From: Neurospora tetraspora
Lineage: Eukaryota > Ascomycota > Sordariomycetes > Sordariales > Sordariaceae
Length of the DNA stretch: 64,000 nucleotides
Direction of reading: 5' to 3'
Assembly: GCF_033439725.1 (NCBI RefSeq)
Contig: NW_026944386.1
Coordinates: 1,054,001-1,118,000 of the forward strand
Shown: in pieces, positions 1 to 11,247 of the stretch
Numbering within the stretch: the first letter of the stretch is position 1
Layout: each line of letters begins with the position of its first letter
Made by a program: the position numbers and the translations under genes
The notes under the pieces: generated by a model
Databases searched by the model: none
The model's input: the letters and a program-made list of their open reading frames with translations, nothing else
What the model was told of the DNA's origin: nothing

Positions 1-1262
1 TTGTCAACAAGATATCGAAGCATGTGTTTCCACTTACTTGAAAACTCATAATGAAGAAGAAATATGTCATGCATGCTTGAACAGAAACAGTGTATGCATG
101 ACGGGAGGGCGATTTCATGGTGGAAGTGATAATATCCGAGGATATGTAGCGTAATAGTTGGTGCCTTGCTATGGGGAACTAACAAGCCATCAGGCAGTCG
201 ACTCTTTTGTAAGACAATCAGTCATTCTACTGTTCCATATGACCAGTGATTTCGTTGAGCGAGGGACGCCCACCTCAAGTCCCCTGGTCGAGCTCTGGGT
301 AACTTCTTTTTTCTGGATGAAGACAAGCATCCCAGCTGGATGGTCAAGGTTGATAGAGGATTGCTGGCGTTGCCGACATGGCGGTAGCCTGTGGCACGAG
401 AGCAGTTGAGTTGGGCATGTGAAAAGGAGGACTTCAGGGGAAACAAACGGGATGATCTTGACGTAAACATGACGTTCGTGATGTACAACCCCATCTATCC
501 CAGCCGCCGAGGAATTGTCTCCAGCCGGAGAATGAGGACGGCGCCGACTCGGTCATCACATAGAGTTCGATGGGGCCTGCGGAGAGAAAGCGTCATTGTG
601 GGTGTTGTATTTTTCAACCGAGTCTTTCCAGAGTATCGTCACTTGGATGTCTGACGGCAACAACCTGGTTCGATGGAGTAGGACTAGGGGGCTTATAATG
701 AATGTCGAGTGATCGATACATATGCAGCTGCAACACTCAGGCGTCAAATCCCGTTCCTGCTTGGGGTACATACCAAAGCGCGTGGGACATGAGGCTTGTG
801 CACCTCGATTCGATTGGTAGCAAGTTCATATTGTGGCATTATGTAGCGGCCTATATAAGAAGTCCATGTGGATCCATTACCTGCTTCAGTCAGTAACAGC
901 ACGGGATGAAGCCGTTGTGTTGGCGTGAAATTGCTTACAAGATTTATCGTGTTCCCACTGACAGCCGCTGCCAGTGGAAAAGGATGGCAGAGCCGAGGCG
1001 CGGCAACGGGCGGCTTGAGGTATAGGCGCTGCGAGCTGCTTAATGCTTCCTCGGCGTCTGGCCCGCCGATACCGCAGCATGCCTAAAGGGGCTTCCAGTG
1101 ACATAATATCCGCGCAATAGCCCAGCACTTTTCAGGACGAATGGCCATGTTGTCGACGTGATACAACTTGGTGGCGTGGGCTGCTGATGGGACTGTTGCC
1201 AGAGTTGTATACGGAAGGATTATTCACACTCGTCGGAAGTGATGTAGCTTGGGTATATGTTT
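1..1262. other. No supported gene; left edge of window
   Basis: Only short, mutually overlapping frames are present, with no family resemblance and no convincing start or splice structure. The last tens of bases (up to 1262) should contain the 3' UTR of the minus-strand prefoldin gene. I see no RNA gene or repeat here. Confidence 0.5.
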
Positions 1263-1808
1263 TCATGTCTCGAGGTTGATTGTCTTTCCAAATCTTGCGT
1301 ACAAATCCACCTTGAGCCCGGTCATCTCCTTGCGGATGGTCTCAAGCTTGTCTTCGAGGTCTTCGATCTCCTTTTCGAGTTTTGCGGCCGCGATGCCGAG
1401 CATCTCCTTGGCTTGTTCGTGGGGAATGTGGAAGAAGGAATCGCCAATCTTGTACCTGTTGTCGGGTCTCAGCAATTGCCTGTCGGGGTGATGATTGGCT
1501 TCGCGAACTTACTGGACAAGCTCCTCCTCGTCCTCGACAAGCTCGAGCTCGGTATCCAAGTCGTCGAGTTCCTCCTTCTCCTTGTGCTTGTTCTTGAGCT
1601 CTTCCTCGATGCCTAGTTCGCGCTGGTGCAATCGGCTGAACCTGTTGATCTTGTCCTGGTCCTCGCGACGGACCTCGATCTCGTCGCCGGCCGCCTCCTC
1701 GTCCTCTTTGCTCAACTATTTGGGGTGGTTAGCGAGGATCGCAATAAGGCAGAAAACATGGTTGACTCGGCCAGCACCTTGCCAATGACTTACCATGCGA
1801 CGATTCAT
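1263..1808 (-). CDS. Prefoldin subunit 4 (Gim3-like)
   Basis: This is a beta-type subunit of the cytosolic prefoldin hexamer, which passes nascent actin and tubulin to the TRiC/CCT chaperonin. Three exons: 1808-1794, 1715-1513 and 1467-1263. They encode 140 residues, the usual size for subunit 4. Exon 1 is only five codons (MNRRM); its start was chosen because it joins in phase through a GTAAGT...TAG intron. Residues ~10-75 form an acidic coiled coil with DQDKINRFSRLHQRE. A hinge with PDNRYKIGDSFFH follows, then a second coil with LEKEIEDLEDKLETIRKEM, the two-helix, beta-hairpin layout of the family. It is divergent with the CENP-W-like gene, 308 bp away. Recognition is by sequence memory; introns are by inspection. 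Confidence 0.9.
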
Positions 1809-2116
1809 GGTGCCGGTGGGGTTTGTTGGTGATGTTTGTTGGCGGTAGAGTTGTTGGGCGTTGGCCGACGTGGTGACGAGGGCCCGAAGCGACGTCGAAG
1901 CTCCAACCCCACTTGGAATCGATCATGTTCGACGACGCCAGGGCGTACCTCATGGTGGGGTTGCGGCGTTGCTACCCGATTGGCCAGAACCTTTGTGTTA
2001 GTGCTAAGTTCTCTGAGAAACGCCAAAACATCAAAACAACACATGGCGACCCGTCGACAACAAGCACTTTTGGCCCGGCCTGTTCAAAGCAGTGATCCGG
2101 CAGTTGTGCAGCAAAA
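1809..2116. promoter_or_regulatory. Divergent intergenic promoter, prefoldin 4 / CENP-W-like gene
   Basis: This 308 bp stretch separates two start codons that point away from each other, so it must hold both promoters and 5' UTRs. No specific TATA or factor site can be assigned with confidence. Confidence 0.5.
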
Positions 2117-2536
2117 ATGCCTGGTCAAAAGGCATATCCACGGGCGACAGTCAAGAAGATTGTCAAGGCCCACGCTAACTGCAATGTTAGCAAGAACGTC
2201 GATGTCATGGTAAGCGGCACTGTCACAAAAATGCCACTATTCCCAAATCCAACGCGTCGCAAACTAACATGGTATTTGATACAGATCTATCTGGATTATG
2301 TTTTATTCATGCAGACGTACGAAACACTTCCAGCTCTGACATGATATTACGCTAACGATCTAACAGCCTCATGAAAGAGGCTACCATCAAAGCCAAGCAA
2401 GGGGGTGAACGGGGCATCACAGGTCGGAGTGTCAAGAAGGTCACTGCGGTACGTTCCCTATCCCCACAACCCCCTTTTGACCCCTTTTGTTGACATTTTG
2501 CTGCAACAGGACACTCTTGCAAAGTTCAAGGGTTGA
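2117..2536 (+). CDS. CENP-W-like histone-fold kinetochore protein
   Basis: The 77-residue protein is encoded by four exons: 2117-2209, 2285-2316, 2367-2448 and 2510-2536. Exon 2 is only 32 nt and exon 4 only 27 nt, so an ORF search would miss the gene. All junctions are GT-AG and the total is 234 nt. Residues ~6-75 form one histone fold: YPRATVKKIVKAH, then SKNVDVMIYLDYVLFMQTL, then ERGITGRSVKKVTADTLAKF, with a C-terminal Lys-Phe-Lys-Gly. This arrangement matches fungal CENP-W (Wip1/New1 type), which pairs with CENP-T on centromeric DNA in the inner kinetochore. Another small CBF/NF-Y-type histone-fold protein is the main alternative. It lies 308 bp from the divergent prefoldin gene. Confidence 0.75.
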
Positions 2537-3448
2537 GGTCGTAACAGCACACTGGTTACCCCCGCAGTCAGAGCGATTCAGTTGGAGGTGAAGCAAACGG
2601 GATAATGACCTATCGGTATTTAATAAGGCATGAGTGCATAGACTTGTACACGTTCCCATTCGTGGACGTGGTGACAACAGTCTCATACATGATATGAATG
2701 GAAAAATCAACGTTCATGGCCATTTCAGGCATGACCAGTGGAAAATACCATGGTATGGATATTTACATTTTGTGAAATACAATACTGTACTGACCGCCCC
2801 TGTGATGGAGATTCTTGGTGTTTCTGCAGGCTTCTGTGCCTGTCGTCAGTGGGCTCCAGTCGACGGGAAGCCGCCGAGCTGCGGCCAACCCCAGACCCGA
2901 TGGCAAGGCAGCAAACATACCGCCTCACCCGCCTGTAGCTTCAGGAGGCCCGTTGTGACTCCTCCGCCCAGCCGTCGACCGCCCGCCAAAAGGCATCAAC
3001 AACTGCCCGTCTCTGGGGTGGTGTGGTGCCGCGGCCCGCCTGGGCGGGATCGGGGTCTCCACTTGGTTGGGGCGGGACCTCTCCTGGCCGGGGAGAGCTC
3101 CAAAACTGTCGTGTGTGAACGTCAGCAGCTGAGCTGTCCCGCCCACCCTCCTTCCGCCAAACAACAAAACAAACTCACCACCACTCGATCCATCCTTCGT
3201 AAACAACAATTTCTTCTGCCATTCTCCTTTTTCTACCTCTCCATAATAACAACAGAAAGAGACCACCCCAACACGTCGAGGACACCGCTGGTATCACCTC
3301 CCCGCATCATCAGTCGAGCAAAGCAACCCCGCAAGGAAGCATCATAACCAAAACACCGTTGGAGCCTTGTCCCCAAGCAAACAAGGCACCTTCACCGCGC
3401 AACCACAACAAGCCCCCCCTAAGCTTGAAAGAATCCAAAACACACATA

Positions 3449-5073
3449 ATGGCCCCCGCCGCTGTCCAAAACCCTCCGGTCGCGACCGAGTCCAAGTCGG
3501 CCAAGAAGAAGAAGGCCAAGCAGGGCACCGAGTCCCCCGCCCTTGCTACTTCTTCGACCCCAGACAAGCCCGCTTCTCTCGCTGCTGGCAACGAGCCGTC
3601 TCAGGAGGGCGACTCGTCCAACCCCCATATCCGTGAGATTCAAAAGTGCGTTCCCCAGCTCTGGCCGCCGTTCTCGTTTCATCCCGTCACCTACTAGCTA
3701 CTGACACTTCCTCTTCTCTTCTGTAGGGCTATCCGCAATGTCTCCAAGAAGATCGTAGGTCTCCACCCACACCAAAACGTCACCCGGTTGCGCTAGACAC
3801 TGACATCGTCTTCACAATCTAGACCAATGCTGCCAAGATTGACCATCTGGTAGCCGAGCACGGCAACAAGTCTCTCGACGACCTGGTGGCCCTCAAGATC
3901 ATCAATGCCGACCAGAAGGCTGCATACCTCAAGAAGCCCGCCCTGCAGGCCCAGCTCTTCCAGCTTGACGAGCAGATTGCTCTCCTCAAGAAGCTTGATG
4001 CTGAGCACAAGATCAACCTGACCGAGCAGGAGAAGACCCTTAGCGACAAGTTCGCTCAGGAGAAGGCCGACCTTGTTGCTGAGCTCGAGAAGAAGGCCGA
4101 GGCCGATGCCGACAAGAAGCTCCACGACAGCTTGCTCCACCTCTCTCAGTTCCTCCGCCTCGCCGCGGCCCGTCGCGCCGAGGATGCCGACAGCACTGCC
4201 GACGAGAATATGGCTCTCGAGGGTGTTCTGCTCCACATCTACTCCGGCGACGAGAATGCTGTTAAGAACATGCTGAAGCTCGTCCAGGGTGCCGAGGAGC
4301 AGACTCGCAGCACTACTGGTGAGCTGCTCAAGACTACCTGTAAGCACCTCTCCACTAGCACATGTAGGCCGCCTTCCATACATACTAACTTAACTCCCTC
4401 TTCAGTCGCGCAGGTTAAGCAGATCGCTATTGCCTATGCCGCTCCCTTCTCCCAGCCCGCCGCTGAGGAGCCCGTTGCCCAGGCCACCGAGACCGAGGCC
4501 CCCGCCGAGACCAAGCCCGCTGAGACTGAGGCTGTCGAGTCCAAGCAGGAGCCCCAGACCGATCTTACTGTTGCCAATGCTGGCCTTACCGAAATCGACG
4601 ATGGCTCCGCTGTTGCCTTGACCAACGGAAACACCGAAGAGCAGCCTGCTACTGGCGGCGCCCCCGCCCAGACCGATGCCGGCGACAGCACCGCCAACTC
4701 TGCTGCTGAGAGTGGCTGGGATGTCTCGGGCTCGGCCGCTGCCTCTGCCGACCTGACTGGCTCCCAGGAGTGGGTTGAGGTCCAGCGCGATCCCGCTGAG
4801 ACCGAGAAGGGCCTTGAGGCTACCCCTGCCGCGCCTGCCAACACCCAGTCTTGGGCTGACGACCATCCCGAGACTGCCGGCGCCCCTACTGATGCCAACG
4901 ACGGCTTCCAGTCGGTTCAGCGCAACCGTGGTCCTCAGCAGCAAGGCTATCGCGGCCGTGGCGGCTACCGTGGACGCGGTGATGGTCGTGGCCGTGGCCG
5001 TGGCCGTGGCGGTCCTCGTGGTGGTCGTGGAGGCCCTCGCCCTCCTCGCGCGGGTGGTGACGAGCAGCACTAG
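3449..5073 (+). CDS. YAG7-like protein with C-terminal RGG tract
   Basis: Four exons (3449-3645, 3727-3754, 3823-4339, 4406-5073) encode 469 residues; exon 2 is only 28 nt. The start is the first ATG in frame that gives a MAPAAVQNP N-terminus; the frame is open further upstream. Residues ~20-30 are a Lys cluster. Residues ~60-220 are strongly helical, with a coiled coil around ADQKAAYLKKPALQAQLFQL and LDEQIALLKKLDAEHKI; this is the block I recall as the YAG7-like dimerisation domain of fungi. Residues ~250-420 are low-complexity Ala/Glu/Pro. The last ~40 residues are an RGG/RGRG tract ending in PRPPRAGGDEQH, typical of RNA-binding or ribosome-associated proteins. High use of GCC, GAG and AAG codons suggests strong expression. 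The family name is from memory and the biochemical role is not known to me. Confidence 0.7.
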
Positions 5074-7276
5074 GAGTGTAATCGTTCCGAGCCTGTCGCG
5101 ATGGAATCCGGCTGGCCTGTTGAATCTGGCTGGCCTGTTGAAGCTTAACTGTCTTTATTTTCTCGTTTTGATCTCGTCTGGCATCTGTTTATGTGGGCGT
5201 ATGCGTTTTTGCTCTGGGATCTTGGGCGTTCTCATGATCAAAAAAGTTCATATTGCGCATTAACATGGATTTTGCTTCATTGGTCTGTATTGTACATTAA
5301 AAACTGGGCAAGCGCAAAGGGGTTACGGAGAAACGGATGACTAAATGGTGGCCAGCCTTGTTTTTTGTTAGCCCCGACATAACTTGCATGATAACGACAG
5401 AGAAAGGATTAAAGAAGGAAAAGAAGGGCGCGTCGCCAGAACGACGCAAGAAAGATGTGGATGTACCATAATGAAGCTGAAGGATGAATTGACGATGGAT
5501 CTGATGAGGCGTCTGGTTTTGAGCATTGCTGTTGTTTGTGTTTGTGCTTTATGACATGCTGTCGTTATACTAGATCGGGGTGGACAGAACTTGTCAAGTG
5601 CTGACGGCATTCCAGTGGTTGCTTTTGAAGTATGCCACACCATACTGACCGGGTCGGAGATAAGCGCGTCTCACCACTTGCACACGCGCCGGCCTTCAGC
5701 ACGAGGATGATACGCTCTCACGTGATGGGGACCTCGATATGACTTGCATCCCTCCACTCTCTTTCGGGACAAGATCATCGTCGTTAAGCGACCATCCCCC
5801 TCCCCCACACCCGAACGGCAGCACGCCGTTGTTTTTTCGCATCTTTCCTGCACCTTTCAGCACAACATCGTTTGACTAGTCGCCGCCAGCAGCGAGATAA
5901 AGAAGAATATCGGAGGCCGGGGACTCTTCCCGTAACTCGCCTGTGGTCGAAGGAGCCATCTTTCTCTCAAGAAAAACATTGAGAAGCTTTTCCATTGGCT
6001 CCTGTCCAAAATCCCCAGCCATTTCTCAAACGCCCCGAATGCCATGGATCATGCGTCTGGTGGGCGCGGGGAAGGAGAAGATACCCGTCAGATGGCTCCA
6101 ACAACCGTGTCAGAGATCCCGGAGGCGTCGTGACCACCAATCGACTCGCATGCTTTTTATGTGCATCAAAGAGGTTGCGTCCCGAGAAAGAGGGTGTCCT
6201 GGCCTCCTGGATTTTTTGTTTGTGATGTTTTGACATTCAGTCGAACCAAACAATGAGCCAGCCGAGCCAGCTTAAAGCCAAAGATGCCATGGCGAGAGCA
6301 GGGTGCGACATGAGGAGCATAAAAGTGCAAGCGCCCGGCCTGGCAACGGGTGATGAGCGGGGATGACGATCAGAGGAAGAAATGCTTGACGCTGTGCTGT
6401 GCTGTTTTGTTGGTAAACAATCAAAAGGCTCAGGGCACATTCCTTCGCTTTTCTGTACCGACTTCCTAAGCTCCCCTGGGTGCCTTCTGGCTCCTCGTCC
6501 TCTTGTCATTTTCCCGGATTCTTTCGAGTGAGACAGGACAAATGAAGACAAGGGCGCGCACTTACGCAAGAGAAAACTTGAATCGATACAGGCTCGCAGA
6601 AGGTGTGTTTTTTACCGTTTTTTATGATGCTTTGCCCCGCCAATGTGGTTCCGAACGGCAAGTCAAACATCAACAAGCTCCTACGGGGGGCTCGATGGTG
6701 GCAGGGGTGGCAGGGCTGATCACAACGTGATGTGGTACATACTGTAGCTCTACCGAGAGCACGAGAGGCTCATGACTGACTTGACAGGTTCAAGATGAAC
6801 ATGAGGAAATGAGTGGTCTATCGGCTTTGATTGCTCTGTGTTTCATTCCTGTTTTCTTTTGTGGGCGTTCTGACATTCTTCTATCTCTTCCCCCTTGCTT
6901 GACATCTCCAGGATTCAGGTACGCAGTAACCTGTTCATCCAACGGTCCGGGTCAGCCATATCACCAGGTCCATGACCCTCGTCCTCCCTTGAGTTGACTT
7001 CTTCTCCAAATCGTCTCACCTGACCTTGTCCTTGACCTTATCGACCTTGGCAACGGCCACTGTTTGCGTCCGTTTGTTTTTCATTCTTCTCCAACTAGTT
7101 TACTGTTTTCTTCTTTTTCGGTGACCTAAACGACCGACCCAAAGGACCCAAATATTCGGCCACTGGTTCGGTCCGGTCCGGTACTACCATATCGAGGCCA
7201 GTTCAGTCAGCCCATTGATACACCACATCTTATCAATATCACCACCGCATCCTTTACTACACAGTAAACCGCCATC
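5074..7276. other. Long intergenic region without supported gene
   Basis: The first few hundred bases are presumably the 3' UTR of the YAG7-like gene. The rest has only short overlapping frames on both strands with no recognisable product. The last part, with pyrimidine-rich tracts around 6,900-7,250, is the likely promoter and 5' UTR of the Cys/His-repeat gene. I saw no tRNA, 5S rRNA or repeat. Confidence 0.5.
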
Positions 7277-10094
7277 ATGAACCACCGAAGCAAAGGCCAA
7301 CTCATGTGCAGACTCGAAGGATGTCCGCACGAAGTCCTCTTCAAGGCCGTCGACGGAGGAGGCTACGTCGACCCTCTCGAGCGCCGGGCCAGCGGTATCA
7401 GAGACAGAAACAACCCTCTGCAGGGCAGAGGGTCGCCGGCTGGTGGGCCGGGAGGGTATGGTCATCAACATCGATATTCGAATGCCGGGGCGTCGACTGT
7501 TGCTTCGCCTTTTTGTCAAGCTCGTTAGCCACCCTATTTTTTGTGTGTCAAGATCCGTGCTTCTGCTTCTATCTATTTGTTGCTTAGAAGAGACGTCTTA
7601 GTATGTGACATGGAGTTTGAAAACTCGTTCTAACATCTGTGACTGAAAAATAGATACCTGCACCCACTTCTTCAGAGATGACGAGACTTGCACGCAACTG
7701 AAGCCGGCGCATGATTCTGTTTGTGCTTATCGTAAGATACACCTTACCTCTAGATACCCTTACCTCTATGCCTGTTTACTACTATTCTACCATCCTCTCT
7801 CTCTCTCGGATGAGTTCGTGACTGATTAGCGATGTGATGTGATAGACGCGAGATGTCCCGTTCCCGAGTGCAACCAGGCGAGGCTTCAGTATTTGGATCC
7901 CGCCTACGAGTCAAGACATAGCGATACTGGGCCGATGTATCAGAGATGGGAGTATTGTGCTGATCGTGAGTCTTACTGTTGTCCAGAGAGGCTGTTGGAC
8001 TTGTGTGCTGATGTTGAAGTGGTATAGACAAGTGCACCATCCGAAGGTGTCCTCGTCGAAAACAGTCAGCGAAGGCCATCTACTGCAAGGATCGTAAGTC
8101 TTTTATGCTGTTTTCTGGATTGTCTCCAAAAACACACTCGAGAAAGGGCTAACTTGTGGTGTGAGCATGTAGATGGGTGTCAAGCGGATGGTTGTAAGAG
8201 CCAGAGACTTGACTCAAAACATAATTGCTGTGAAGAGCGTGAGTGGCAGTCGTCCCCTAGCGTACCACATCTCGGGGTCCATGTCCATGAGGCTGACAAC
8301 ATTCGATTTGTCCAGATCAATGCAAACAAGATGGTTGCGGAACCATAGTCGAGGGGAAATTCTCCTACTGCGCAATTCGTAAGTGTCTTAAGGACCTTAT
8401 GACCCGGTCTTCTTCTTCAAAGGGAACCGACCATCATTCATCGGCTGACACTCAATCTTTTGCAAAGACATTAAATGCGATATCAGCAACTGCAATAGGG
8501 CAAGACACAACGTCTCAGGGACGAAGGACTACCTAAGGTTCTGCACCGATCGTGAGTCTCTCTCCCTCCTCTTTAACCTGCTATCCTTGCTGGTGACCTA
8601 AATATTGACCTCCGATTGTCTCTACGTGTGTAGACGCCACTTGCGCAGTAAACCGCTGCACAGACTTGAAGATCGAACAATCCCTCTACTGCGCAAACCA
8701 TACGTGTAGGGAAAGGGGCTGTAGCAAGAGTAGTCAGTCAAAGCCGTTTTGTAGTGAGCGTGAGTTGTTGTCCTCTCCCCGTCATGAGAACTTTCAAAGT
8801 GTTGGGATTGCGACTAACATATGATGATACACAGACTGCTGCGCGGAGGTCAACTGTCGGTCTCCAAGGCCTTGGGCAGCTAGTCCAAATGCGAGGGGGA
8901 AGTTCTGTCCGCTGCGTAGGTCACCCCGAAAGTTCGAGACCCTTAAAGATCAGAGATGCTGACGGAGGTACAGACACTTGCCGTGCCCAGGATTGTCCTG
9001 AGTTCGTTGACCGCTTAGCCATCTTTTGCAGGACTCGTATGTCTCAGTTCTTCTCGCCCACCACTTTGTACAGCCAGGAACTGAAAGACTGACCACATAA
9101 CAGACGGTTGCTCCAAACCCAAATGCCATGAAGAAGTCATCGTCGAGGGCTTCTGTCTTGACCGTACGTTCTCCCTATCAACCCCCTTCTACTCCTTCCC
9201 CCCCTTCCCCTCCTCTCTCTTATTAACAGAACTAACACCCACACCCTGCCAGACCTCAAAGCGCACTACATTACCCAAGGCGAACTCAAAGCCCGCGGCG
9301 GCTCCTCCTCCTCTTCCAAGGACTCATCAACCACCCTCATCACCCGTCCCGGCCCCGGCCCAGTCGCCGCAAATCTTCAACCCCCAAACTTCCCCCGCCG
9401 CCTCTCCCAACAATCCATCGCCTCCATCCGTCCCGGTCCCGGCCAACGCCCAACATCCGTCCTCCTCCACGGACACGCTCACGAGATCCTTATTCCACCT
9501 GATGAACACCCCGACGAACTCCTCGACAACCACCACAACAACCCGGTTAAATTCTTGGACCACCAACACCAAGCCCACGTCGATGACCCCGACCCTGATC
9601 TAGATGACGATGAGGTTGACGACCATCTGCCGAATTTGAATCCAAGTAGTTTGAACAGCCATTTAAGTCACATCAGCCATCACATCAACCAAAGCCACCA
9701 AACCCACCGCAGTCAACACAAGCAAGACTATAATAATCCCCATGATATCAAAGAAACAGGCAGTGGTAGAAGTTCCCGATCGAGCGAAGCCGTCTCAGCT
9801 CTTTCAGACGGCGGCGATATCGGGGCGGGGGTGAACGGCTCGTTGGTCAATGGAGGCGGAAGTCCAGGAGATCCGCCGGAGTACAGCAAGGTTGCTAGTT
9901 CGATCGTGAGTGTTGGACAGGGGCATGATGGCGGGGAGGTGACGAAGACGGGGAATGGGGGTGGAGGTGGTGGAAGGGGAGAGAGGGAGAGGGAGAGGAA
10001 TAGGAGGGCGGAGAGGGAAGGTACTGGGGGAGGAGTGCCCGGATCTTTTGGGGGGGAAGGACTAGGGAAGGGGGAGGATAGTGATGGGTGGTAG
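7277..10094 (+). CDS. Tandem Cys/His (C-x4-C...C-x2-H) module protein, 12 exons
   Basis: Exons: 7277-7523, 7654-7731, 7846-7965, 8028-8093, 8173-8238, 8316-8378, 8468-8551, 8634-8759, 8835-8915, 8974-9036, 9104-9163, 9253-10094. They total 1,896 nt and encode 631 residues. Residues 1 to ~350 are twelve modules, eleven with C-x4-C (CRLEGC, CPVPEC, CTIRRC, CQADGC and so on) and one (module 2) with C-x9-C; each closes with an aromatic or other residue and C-x2-H (CQAH, CADH, CKDH, CEEH). Ten of eleven introns follow GTRNGY-like donors and all split the closing His codon as C|AY, phase 1. Exon 8 carries two modules joined without an intron. The ~280-residue tail is unstructured: Ser-rich, then His/Asp-rich, then Gly/Arg/Glu-rich. 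Module spacing resembles WRKY19-type zinc fingers of plants and oomycetes without the Gly linkers. Zn binding is inferred; cellular role unknown. The first donor (GTTAGC) is weak. Confidence 0.82.
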
Positions 10095-10491
10095 TAGGTG
10101 TGTGGAGAATTGTTCGTGGGAGGGTATGAATGATGGAGTATGATCACGATATCATGAGGCGTTCATGGTGGTTGGTTTGGGGTGGTTTATTAATGGATCT
10201 AGGGCGGGCTTTTTGCGAGTTATCTATTCGTTGAGCGAGTAGCTAGGTTGATGATACCAAACCACTTCGTTTCGTTCATGTTCTGTCGGATATTAAATCC
10301 ACGAGGTCCCATACAATGCTCCGACACTTTTGCCCATACTGCTGCCACTACGACACGAGCTGTCGCCCACCTTGGTATCAACGAAGGTACCGGCCATTCC
10401 CATCTCCGCTCTCCCACATCCACCCCCATTCTCCCCCTCTCCATTTTCCACTCCTCCCCCCTCCCCAGCCCAATCCTCCTCACGTACCTCC

Positions 10492-11247
10492 TCAATCACC
10501 AGTGTCAACCTCCAAATCAATCTGCACCCCATTACTAACTCCATAGTCCGCCAAGCTGAGTTGATCCTTAAACGGCCTCTCACCCTGCCTCTTCAGCAGG
10601 ATCTCATGCGGCTCGCGACCGACCCGCATCGCCACCATGACCTTGAACTGCTTGATCGTGTCCGAGGGGAAAGCGGGGATTTGCGCCTTGGTGCCCAGTC
10701 GGTCGTTGACGGTTACGATGATCATTTCCTCTCCTCCTCCTCCTCCTGCTGAAGGAGCGGGAGCGGTAGAGGGTTTGTCGTCTTTCTTTTCTTTCTTGGG
10801 CCGGTCGGGGCGGTCACGACGAGGGGATCGGTCGCGGTCGCGGCGGGGAGAGCGGTTGTTGCGTCGTGGGGAACGGTCGCGGTCACGGTCGCGGTCGTCT
10901 CTTCTCCTTGGTGAACGGTCGCGGTCGCGATCTCGGTCGCCTCTGTAGCTATCGCCCCTGTAGCGATCTCCTCCTCCTCTTTGGTCCCTTTCACGGTCGC
11001 GGTCATCTCTCCTGCGTGCTGAACGGTCGCGGTCCCGACCCGAGTCTCTGTCTCTGGTACGATCATCATCCCGATCACGGTTCCTCCTGGGTGAACGATC
11101 CCTGTAGCCACGCTGCAGACCGGCGCGGTCTTGGTTGTCATCGTTGCTGGTGCTGGACTTCTGCTTCCATTTAAATCCGCCCGTGTTGATTTTAGGTTTT
11201 TGCGATGGTGATCGCGAACGCGACCGTGGTCGGTCCGAGTCTGCCAT
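10492..11247 (-). CDS. Hub1/UBL5 ubiquitin-like modifier with N-terminal RS domain
   Basis: Single-exon gene of 251 residues. Residues ~175-248 are a ubiquitin-like fold of the Hub1 type: IIVTVNDRLGTKAQIP, SDTIKQFKVMVAMRVG, ILLKRQGERPFKDQLSLADY and GVSNGVQIDL. Yeast Hub1 is about 73 residues and binds spliceosomal partners such as Snu66 and Prp5 non-covalently; it lacks a C-terminal Gly-Gly. Here too there is no Gly-Gly, and the end is VDTGD. The first ~150 residues are an Arg-Ser/Arg-Asp tract (DRDRDRSPRRRDD repeats) preceded by GGFKWKQK, like splicing factors. The fusion fits a nuclear splicing role. The start is the ATG in a good context just before MADSDRPRSRSRSP. It converges on the 3' end of the Cys/His-module gene, about 400 bp away. 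Confidence 0.85.
   Translation of the reverse strand: MADSDRPRSRSRSPSQKPKINTGGFKWKQKSSTSNDDNQDRAGLQRGYRDRSPRRNRDRDDDRTRDRDSGRDRDRSARRRDDRDRERDQRGGGDRYRGDSYRGDRDRDRDRSPRRRDDRDRDRDRSPRRNNRSPRRDRDRSPRRDRPDRPKKEKKDDKPSTAPAPSAGGGGGEEMIIVTVNDRLGTKAQIPAFPSDTIKQFKVMVAMRVGREPHEILLKRQGERPFKDQLSLADYGVSNGVQIDLEVDTGD

Noticed and set aside
7790-7806. CRISPR or other phage-related features anywhere
   Set aside because: The window is eukaryotic; the only short repeats (such as the CT run here) are simple sequence, with no repeat-spacer pattern.
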